From Mycogone perniciosa (Eukaryota; Ascomycota; Sordariomycetes; Hypocreales; Hypocreaceae), in assembly GCA_025331125.1 (NCBI GenBank), contig JAOALB010000156.1, forward strand, positions 54,918-118,917: a DNA stretch of 64,000 nt, written 5' to 3'. A program made the translations under genes and the position numbers. A model generated the notes under the pieces. It was not told the origin of the DNA, did not search any database, and saw only the letters and a program-made list of their open reading frames with translations. This document shows positions 56,818 to 64,000 of the stretch, in pieces. The number at the start of each line of letters is the position of its first letter. Position 1 is the stretch's first letter.

Positions 56818-59109
56818 CTATAAGGTCTCTTCACTCACCGGTCGTTGCTCAGATGCCTGCCAGTAGAAGGTTGAGTCATCCAGAGTCTTTGGATTATTAT
56901 CCTCAACTCGGCGCACCTCAAAATCATCGGACTGCGCAGTTCGGACATAAAGACCCGAAAGGCAGTGCGCGTTTGAGTTGATGGAAATTTTCCTAAACGA
57001 AAACGTTAGAGTTTCCAGAGGCCCGTCCGATTTGGCATCGTATATGACGACGGTAGCGTTGGTCCTCTCAAAACCATCCCACCGTCCAAGAGTCTCTATG
57101 AACCCATTGGTATAATAGATGCACAGCCCCGAATAGCGCGTCCAATATTGTCCCAAATAGTTTTTGATCCTTATCTTCCGGACTGCAAGTCTATCTATAT
57201 TGACCATACTGGCTACAGTATGGTTTGCACCAACGTGCGTGATACCAAATAGTGGCCAAGTGTGATAAGTTGGCAGAATGAATCTTATAGGGTGTGCGGA
57301 ATGCTGGCTCTCCGTTTCCTGGATATTCGGCTTCTCAGAGGTACTGATATAGGATCCAATCGCGTCGAAGACTACATCAGAGTCACGATGACTGATGATT
57401 AAGCCCGTCACTGTGCCCTCTGTCGTTCCAGCCAACAGGGGATTTAAAGAAGTCCATCTGGCCTGGGGGTGTAAAAGCTTGGCTGGGGGGCCGAAAAAAG
57501 CCCATCGTCCAAAATTTGTCTTTATCTATCATCCAGGAACAAAGTTTATTAGTATGATAAAAGCACAAAGTGGCATGGAAAGAGACGGTACTACTTACTA
57601 GAAGGTATGGAGAAGTAACTGTTACTAGGCCTAGCAACACGATTGTTTCTCCTTCATGAAAGTGGAAATATCTGGAAATCCCTTCGCCGGCGGCGAATGC
57701 GGAATAGGATGATCGCTTTCCATGTATGACAATACCATGAGTCCCCTCGCTACTGTTGTTCACGGTAATGCCCGTAGCATGCTCCCCATTAACTCGGAAA
57801 GGTAAGTACCGGCATACATGCCATGACTCATAGTGCAGAATTTGTCCAGGATGTGGGCACTTCTGGGGGATGTATGAGTACCCCTGATGAAGTTGATGCG
57901 GATCCACGTCCCAGAATGCTCTCACTGGTACATGCCCCAAGCGATTTTCAATGGAACTGACAGTGAATATTTCAAGTATTTTGAGGTCCTGGCCATCTCT
58001 ATGAGTTAACCGGATCGTTGTGATGTTTTCGGGCGAACAAAATTATAGACTTACATCTTGCAACAAGAAAGTTTCATTGATATCAATGTCCTGGATTAAG
58101 CCATGTAAACCCCTGTTGGCATTCCCAATCCAGGGTGAACTGGAGCCGTCAATATTGTCGAGTCTGATTGCTGTGATGCCGTGCCATCTGATAATAAACC
58201 TCAAAGACTTAATGGCCTTGATTTCAATCTCAAACCCTAAGCAGCTAGGATCTGGGGGATGACTGGAGATTTTGATGTCACGCAAGTAGGTACAATCCCA
58301 TATGGAACTGAAAGTTGCATGAAGCCAAGCCTTGCCCGTATGGTTTTCTGGTACGAATTTCTGCACAGTGTAAATGGATCTGTGATCGGAAGTACCAAGC
58401 CGAGAAAAGAATGAAGCAGTTTGACGTGCTATCAGCAAGGAAATTCCAAGGCTACTCGAGCGCATATTTTGCAATATGCATTGCTGTAACTCATAGGGCA
58501 GCTTGGCGCATCTAGAGATGAGGCGGCTGAGGCTTGTCGAGGCGCTAGGGTCAGGTATTTCAAATGTGGCAAGGCGACATGGCTCAATTCTTTTCCGGCG
58601 GTTCTTGGGTAGAATTGTGTTCAGGTTTTTCGCCAGTATGTAGAAGTCAAGACACGAAAGATTCTGCTGTTGTGTAGAAGCGATCTTCCAGCAGCAAACA
58701 TGAGCTAAAAACAGTGGCCGAGAGAGATCAATATGATGATGGCTAAAGCTGTCATGAATTTTGAGCGCTCTCCTCTCTCCATGAGAGTCTCGTAGGGTGG
58801 TGTAGTTTTCAGAGAAAATACCAGGTTTAGTAAGGCAGGCATGAAACGTATAGATCTCCAGAGGATGAGAAGGATTGGAACTCAAGTCAACAACTACCAA
58901 GGCACATATTAGCAAGCCCGGGCATCATACCCCCCAAAAGACGACATACAACCGATGAGGTTGAGCTCCCATTCAGGGGATTTAGGTTGCTTTAGTGGAT
59001 GTATGGCGGTCTGACAGAGGAAGCAGAACCAATCAGAACCTCGATGTATCACTTTGAGATCGTTCGGTGGTTGAGGGTTCGCCATGACTTCTGTGATTTC
59101 TTCATTCAT
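56818..59109 (-). CDS. Uncharacterised fungal protein with F-box-like segment
   Basis: Four exons (59109-58950, 58893-58055, 57988-57599, 57525-56818; introns 56, 66 and 73 bp) encode 698 residues. All junctions keep frame and join protein-like sequence, for example NLIGFVDLSSNPSHPLE and LLQDDLKILEIFTVSS. The N-part has a Cys pair (FCFLCQT) and later HVCCWKI, an arrangement seen in a fungal orphan family with an F-box. The segment CAKLPYELQQCILQNMRSSS near residue 205 fits the F-box pattern (LPxEL, then Ile/Leu spacing). The C-half reads like a beta-rich domain (ITAIRLDNIDG, TGLIISHRDSD, GRWDGFERTNATVVIYDAKS) of the kind annotated DUF7600 in moulds; I recall this without alignment. F-box proteins bring targets to SCF ubiquitin ligases; targets here are unknown. 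The second acceptor was chosen for frame, past two closer AG. Confidence 0.75.
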
Positions 59110-60224
59110 TTCGAAGTATAGAGTGGGGGAGAAGTTGATGTTGCTGTGGCGAGCAGGGAGGCAAGTTATATATTCCCTTGATGGGAAAGATATTTCTCCG
59201 CTCCGCCAAGTTGAGCTTACAAGTGCGGGGCTCAGAGTACTCTCTACGTAGTATGTAAGTCTTGTGTTACCCCAGAATCGAGGAGTGAAACATAAATGTG
59301 CCTGTTTATGCAGCTGGAATGGTGATATATATCATGGGGTTCCGTAGGAGTATATACTCCGGACTATAATCTCCGTACTAGGCCCAAGTGGGTATATAAG
59401 ACGCATAGCATTACACTGACTATGCTGTTTTAGTGATAGCGCCACTTCCATCATAGGTACTCTATATCTATATACTACTTCGTAATACTGCATAACACAT
59501 ATTTATCCAGCAGCCTCATAATTTCATATACTGATAATACTATGTTTCTGTCTCTCCCTTTTTTTCCCTTATTTTATCCACGACACTGATTGGTTCAGGC
59601 CGCTATTGGCTGGCCGTTCTTAGCCGCCAACCCCTACAAACAACCTGCAATGGCTTGAAGCTCAATATATCTCGGCTTCAAAGCTGCCTCCAACTATGGA
59701 TATCAATACCTGCCATCCGTACTCCGTACCTGGAAATGCCATACCGGGGTGCAAAGATGTCCATTGACGAACATGGAAACAAAAATAACCTCGAAGAGCA
59801 CGGTCAGATCTAGCCGAGAAACTAGGAAAATAGAGGGCTCCGAACATCCACATAGGCTCTAGCGCTGCTCTTCCAGCAATCAGAGCAAATTTATATAAAT
59901 CGTTTAGGCCTTATATTAATATAGATTCTTTTCCTTCTTAAAAACTAAATTGACTATAATTTAAAAAAAACTTTACCCTATATTTAATTAAATATTTATT
60001 AAATCTATGAAATATTCGGCGTCCTATATTTAATTGACTGATTGGAAGGGTCTGCCTTCATTTAATATATTTAATCAAATTATTTGATTAAATATTTGCT
60101 TGAAGTTCAACGCTGATTAGCTCCATCTGCGTCAAGTCACCAATCTGTCTTCCTTTCTTTCATGGGTGCTACTAACAAACATCGCCCTGAAGAAGCAGAA
60201 AGACAAGCGGGAGGATAATTTTAA
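59110..60224. other. Spacer with a small AT-rich, RIP-like patch
   Basis: GTACTCCGTAC-type motifs occur near 59365 and 59717. From about 59885 to 60100 the sequence turns as AT-rich as the first 9 kb of the window, with TTAATTAAATATTTATTAAA-type words. It is probably a remnant of a RIP-mutated repeat. No gene was seen. Confidence 0.55.
59885..60100. repeat. Small RIP-like AT-rich remnant
   Basis: About 215 bp of strongly AT-biased DNA with many TA steps stand out from normal flanks. It resembles the RIP block at 1-8940, but no element can be named. Confidence 0.5.
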
Positions 60225-60876
60225 GAGGGAAAGAGCACATATGATACACTGCGATGGTTGCAGGGCCATGTTATTCCGATATATTACGGCCAAATCTAGT
60301 ACGACAACGCTCGGGCTCTGATCTTGTCTGATGTTGGGGGCGCGTGTCTCGCAACGCCCGAAGGTGCTAAGCAAGGAAGAGCTCAAACAGCTTCTCAAGA
60401 ACGCACTCGGCGCTCTTACTAAACTTGATATTTGTCAGGAGTCAAGGGAGACTATGGAGTAAAGAGATAACAAAGGGAGCCAGCCCCCCACTTTTCATAA
60501 AGCCATATAACCCTAAAAAGGTATATATATAGAGAACCTTAGATTTTGGAAGAAAGAAGGGCAGAAATTAATATAGTTATTTTATTACTTTTTGCTTACT
60601 ACTTACTTTATGGCTAGGCCACATCCCAGACTCTCTCACTCTCTTCTGGTCGTCCCCAATTTCTGACAGTATTCAGCATGGCGACATCAAGCTTGTTGAT
60701 TGAGTGGCGGACAAGGATGTTAGAATCGTGATCAAGGCATATCAAGATCATCTTGACTCCTTGCACGACGACGGTTCCTAAGTTGACAGCAGGGAGAAAA
60801 TGCTACAGTATGAACGATTTACTGGTGGCGCACTCTACTTGAGCATCATAGTGACCATCCTATACAAAGAGATATG
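60225..60876 (+). pseudogene. Kinase-like pseudogene, disrupted by a solo LTR
   Basis: Pieces of a protein-kinase-like fold can be read: STYDTLRWLQGHVIPIYYG, ARALILSDVGGACLATPEG, then after a frameshift near 60365 SKEELKQLLKNALGALTKL, and across the LTR insertion IQHGDIKLV, followed by DKDVRIVIKAYQDHLDSLHD. The LQG-x-VIP-x-YG, LSD-x-GG and HGDIKL motifs are those of a large fungal kinase-like family. Defects are a TAG near 60285, the frameshift, the LTR at 60433-60668, and TGA and TAA codons after it. Several stops can be explained by G-to-A change of Trp codons, as RIP does. It is not functional. A new parental copy elsewhere in the genome would be expected if RIP caused the damage. Confidence 0.75.
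60433..60668 (-). mobile_element. Solo LTR (236 bp) inserted in the kinase pseudogene
   Basis: Read on the minus strand it starts TGTCAGAAATTGGGG and ends CTCCTGACA, so the termini are perfect TGTCA...TGACA inverted ends. The flanking five bases are ATATT on the left and GTATT on the right, a target-site duplication with one G-to-A change. Removing the LTR and one duplicate rejoins the host frame as KLGIQHGDIKL, a classic kinase motif. No internal retroelement sequence adjoins it, so it is a solo LTR left by recombination. Confidence 0.75.
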
Positions 60877-61034
60877 AATCGGTCCTTTCTTAACATGGAA
60901 ACCTCAGAAACCCAATTCGAGCTTAGAGACTCATTGTGGGCCATGTAACTGACGGAGCATTTCACCCTCGCTTTGATAGTATTTCCATGACTAGGGTAAC
61001 GAAAATTTGGTATCACTGATACCTGTCAGCACCA

Positions 61035-61554
61035 GGAGCGGGATTGGCTCGGCAAGACCCCGGAGGGCTACGAACGGTGGGGACTCGGGGCCCCAGCCTC
61101 CCCCCCAGAGCTCAAACTCACACGCCCCATCCTCCACAGGCTCCTGGCGGAAAGATCGGGACATGGGGACTTCCAGGAATACCACGAACGCTTCGGACAC
61201 GACAGAGAGTCTGTCTGCAAGTGCGGCGAACCAAGAAGGCAAGGCCACTTCGCAGACTGCAGAATAGTCAGGCCCTTCCTTCCAGACATCCCCCCAGGAG
61301 AGATCCCCCTCTCTTACCTACTCGGACCTACAGGAAGCAAGGCCTTCCAGAAATTAATGGAGGAAGCGGACCCTTATAATCCTCCCCCGGCGGAAACAGA
61401 TTAACACTACCTAGATTAACCCTTTTTCCTTTATAAATTGAAACTCAGCGAACAGCAGCGCAAGCCGCCGGCTCTTAACGTCCTATTGCCCATAAGGGAT
61501 TTATATAACTAGTTTACTTAGTGGACGTAAATAATAAAACAAACAAACAAACAA
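61035..61554 (+). mobile_element. 5'-truncated LINE (Tad/I-like) 3' end
   Basis: An open frame 61036-61404 (122 codons) reads TPEGYERWGLGAPASPPEL, RLLAERSGHGDFQEYHERFG and CKCGEPRRQGHFADC, the last being the Cys/His knuckle found at the C-end of fungal Tad-type LINE polyproteins. A 150-bp 3' UTR follows, ending in repeated AAAC units (about 61535-61554). The fragment is flanked by ACCTGTCAGCACCA at 61021-61034 and 61555-61568, a 13-14 bp target-site duplication. Its GC content is high and it shows no RIP damage. Only the last part of the element was inserted, as usual for LINE 5' truncation. Confidence 0.88.
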
Positions 61555-61607
61555 ACCTGTCAGCACCATTCAGCTCCTGACACTCACTGCTTAGCGGTCG
61601 GGTGTTG

Positions 61608-61816
61608 TGTCAAAAACTGGGGATGACCAGAAGAGAGTGAGAGAGTCTGGGAGGTGACCTAGCCATAAAGTAAATAGTAAGCAAAAAGTAATAAAATCAC
61701 TATATTAATTTCTGCCCTTCTTTCTTCCAAAATCTAAGGTTCTCTATACATATACCTTTTTAGGGTTATATGGCTTTATGAAAAGTGGGGGGCTGGCTCC
61801 CTTTGTTATCCCTTTA
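61608..61816 (+). mobile_element. Second copy of the same LTR, inverted and 3'-truncated
   Basis: Beginning TGTCAAAAACTGGGGATGAC, it matches the reverse complement of 60460-60668 over 209 bp with only scattered, mostly C/T or G/A differences. Homology ends after CTTTGTTATCCCTTTA, so the last 25 or so bases and the TGACA terminus are missing. The two copies face each other in inverted orientation. Confidence 0.75.
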
Positions 61817-62929
61817 GTCTCTACCGATTGGCATTCAAGGATGTTGATCGTACTTCAAAGTCCGCACAACGGAGCGAGGTCTTCCGGACTACGCGATCTT
61901 CGGACAGCACTAGCGGGCCGAAGTCCCGTGTGGGATTGACGTTGGTTATTTGTTTCAAGCTGAAATGGACGGGCAAAGCGTGGGATACACTCGAACACAT
62001 TGCTTACCCTCCGCGCCCAAAACCCATTGAAAGCCAGAGGCAAAGAAAGTGCAGCGCCTGTGGGATCCCTGTTGCAAGTGTACATTGATTCAGGTTGAGG
62101 AGCAACAGAAACGAGTTTATCCTGTGTATTGGCATGGGTTCCAACATAACCAATACGAGTTCCGAATCCTTCCAGCACTGAAGGATTCAGCCCTGGCCTA
62201 TCTCAAGTATAGCGTTGTGTATATTTAACTCTTAGGTTCCTAAGTATTACCAATCTCCCTAATTACAGATAGTTGGCATTTATCTAGTTGTAACTTCCTG
62301 CCTGGCTTTATGACTAAAATTTAGTCATGTCTGCACCATTCAGTCTAGACTTGGACTAAATATATCGTATTTCGTATAATCTTAATAAATGCGGCCAATA
62401 ACATGATGGTTTGACCTAATCTGCTGAACTATTCTATTAAAAGACCCGCGAGACTCACACGCATATTACTCAGCTGGATCACCTAAAAAAGAAAGGCCAA
62501 TCCTTCTCTAATGCACACATACTGCGGAGTAGATAAGCCACAGTGTTTTGACCGGATTTATTGATTATACGGCAGCAACTCCGATCTAAGGCTAATGCTG
62601 CTCCAGAGTTCCCCACCGCGCTTCTATTGAGACATACGAGAAGAGGCAAATATATAACGTCAACGTCTGCCACCAAAGGGATTTTCCACTACTTATTAAA
62701 AAGCAAAGAATCCGCGCATAGGATACCGATTATCAAAAACGAAAAGCCCTCAGTTTCCAAGTTTCGGAAGTCCCTCTCCCTGCACAATAGGTACGTGAAA
62801 TTAAGAGACACAGTTAACCTCATGACTCTATTTAACCCCAAACTCATAGTGCAAGAATTCAAGACAGCAAACTAGCCTCTACAATTAACATTATCATCCG
62901 GACTTTGATAGCTGGATAAACGAAAAAAA
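61817..62929. other. Spacer before the cupin gene
   Basis: An 86-codon frame (61828-62088) has no recognisable domain. The motif CTGCACCATTCAG at 62331 resembles CAGCACCATTCAG at 61561, perhaps by chance. The region may hold further decayed repeats. No gene can be supported. Confidence 0.45.
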
Positions 62930-63502
62930 ATGGCAGACAAAGTTTCCAAACTCATCGAAACTGGTCTCTCCAATGATGGGAAACGTTCAACAATTGACTC
63001 GTTCTTGGGTCCAGGGGCCACTACCTTCCCTCACTACCATACTCTTTTCGCTGAGAGCTTCAAACTGGTGTCTGGCTCCCTCAGAGTGCTCATGGCACCA
63101 GAGGGTGTCAAAGATCCCGCGGCAATGAAAGAGTATCAATTGAAGATTGGAGAAACCGCAACTGTTCCTAGGCATACGGCACACAAGTTCTTGGCTGGTG
63201 AAGAGGGTTGCCAGGCATTGGCGAGCTTCGAGCCTGCTGCGGTTGATTTCGAACGTGTTGTTCTGATTATTCGCGGCCTTCAAGCTGATGCGGAGTACAA
63301 AGAATTTGGACATGGCGCGGATGCGGAGAATGCACTTTTGCTCTCTGTACTTGGGGAACTGAGTGATTCTCACCCATTATTGGGCAATGACGTTGAGATT
63401 TTGAGCAATCAAGAAAAAGAAAAGGTTGTCAAGATGAAGCAGGAACTCATTGATAAATACGCAACGAATGAGATGATCTTGAAGGCTGTTGGCAACAACT
63501 AG
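62930..63502 (+). CDS. Small cupin-domain protein
   Basis: A single exon encodes 190 residues from MADKVSKLIETGL. The cupin metal site is visible: HYH near residues 35-37 and the Glu in FAESFKLVSGSLRVLM (motif 1), then PRHTAHKF near 81-88 (motif 2). The fold is the short double-stranded beta-helix of cupin_2 proteins. A charged helical C-tail (SNQEKEKVVKMKQELIDKYA) follows. No signal peptide is present. Small cupins act as isomerases, dioxygenases or binding proteins; the reaction here is unknown. A proper A-rich Kozak context (GAAAAAAAATGG) supports the start. Confidence 0.85.
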   Translation: MADKVSKLIETGLSNDGKRSTIDSFLGPGATTFPHYHTLFAESFKLVSGSLRVLMAPEGVKDPAAMKEYQLKIGETATVPRHTAHKFLAGEEGCQALASFEPAAVDFERVVLIIRGLQADAEYKEFGHGADAENALLLSVLGELSDSHPLLGNDVEILSNQEKEKVVKMKQELIDKYATNEMILKAVGNN

Positions 63503-64000
63503 CCCTCCAGCACATAGGTCGAGAACGTCGATAGGAGAGCAGAGGAGGGAATACTAGTGGGCAATCCACAGGGAGCTCGATATAGCCAGAGAGGCTACTA
63601 GGAGCAGCAATCGACATTATAATGACCACCAAGGTTCCTCTATCGCTACCCAGGGCCTTCTGACTGGCCCGTTTGTATCCATTCATTGAGCATGTGATAT
63701 ACTCCTTCGCCCTTGACATCCTCAGTTTAGAATGCTCTGCCTATTTAGCATTATTTTCAAGAGTGTATTATAGGAAACATTCCAATACCAGATGTTGTAT
63801 GTTCCTAGTAACCCTTGTACCATGTATTTACTAGGAGTACGAAGTAAGAAAGAGGGGCAAAGGAGAGTATAAAAATTGGTACATGCATATCACGAAGGTT
63901 GCCGGGCAGATTGAGCTTACTAGATATCAATCACAGATCAACAGTATGAGGGCTCATTGACGAATGCATAAAATGATAGAATTCGACACTCTTGCTTATC
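63503..64000. other. Window end, no gene seen
   Basis: The 498-bp end of the window holds the cupin 3' region and one GTACGAAGTA motif near 63838. No gene starts are evident. Confidence 0.5.

Noticed and set aside
60460..61816. A 1.36-kb DNA transposon with 209-bp terminal inverted repeats
   Set aside because: The unit looks like TIRs with TA at the ends, but the left copy extends to a TGACA terminus with a 5-bp duplication, and its removal restores a host kinase motif. Two LTR copies explain more of the data.
61828..62178. Open frames of 86 (plus) and 107 (minus) codons
   Set aside because: No domain is recognisable on either strand; they overlap each other and lie next to decayed repeats.

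Overview
The window looks like genomic DNA of a filamentous ascomycete (Pezizomycotina). The genes are split by short GT-AG introns, mostly 47-80 bp. Two genes encode binuclear zinc-cluster (Zn2Cys6) regulators, a fungal-specific class. The household genes (MTR4, COX8, DSC3, IMA1, SIW14, PHO88, RAD14) match fungal families. The first 9 kb carry the C-to-T/G-to-A decay left by repeat-induced point mutation (RIP). I cannot fix the genus. A Sordariomycete is my guess, with low confidence.

Layout. 1-8940 is a very AT-rich, RIP-degraded block. It holds a dead LTR retroelement (terminal repeats 933-1283 and 6437-6792) and the 3' end of a second one (polypurine tract 7035-7050, LTR 7051-7440). 8941-10802 is gene-poor. 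10803-14624 has a Zn2Cys6 activator divergent from a short-chain dehydrogenase, with a perfect 18-bp CCG/CGG palindrome between them. 15313-27278 is a dense core block: PPR protein, COX8, MTR4, DSC3, IMA1 and a monocarboxylate-type MFS transporter. 27279-31678 is a 4.4-kb gene desert full of the palindrome GTACGGAGTAC and microsatellites. 31679-38001 has a SIW14-type phosphatase, a small membrane protein (Aim19-like), an intron-containing tRNA-His(GTG) and a small Zn2Cys6 protein. 38002-42097 is a second desert. 42098-46315 has a cysteine-rich orphan, PHO88 and RAD14. 48313-52948 has a rhodopsin-like membrane protein, an O-methyltransferase and a secreted alpha/beta hydrolase.

53553-61816 is accessory. 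Two divergent AIG1/GIMAP-like GTPases share an intron at the same codon. Next to them is a four-exon F-box-like protein, then a decayed kinase-like pseudogene. The pseudogene is split by a solo LTR whose 5-bp target duplication is still visible. Just downstream lies a 5'-truncated LINE tail with a 13-14 bp target duplication. A cupin gene (62930-63502) ends the window.

How the parts work together. Most core genes are unrelated neighbours: RNA surveillance (MTR4), respiration (COX8), ER/Golgi and inner-nuclear-membrane proteins (DSC3, IMA1, PHO88) and DNA repair (RAD14). The zinc-cluster/SDR pair and the methyltransferase/hydrolase pair could be small metabolic units. The GTPase pair with the F-box-like gene and transposon-hit kinase relic is the most likely place for a poorly described, fast-evolving system such as non-self recognition or stress response. 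That is inference. All exon boundaries below were set by eye from splice motifs, reading frame and family conservation.
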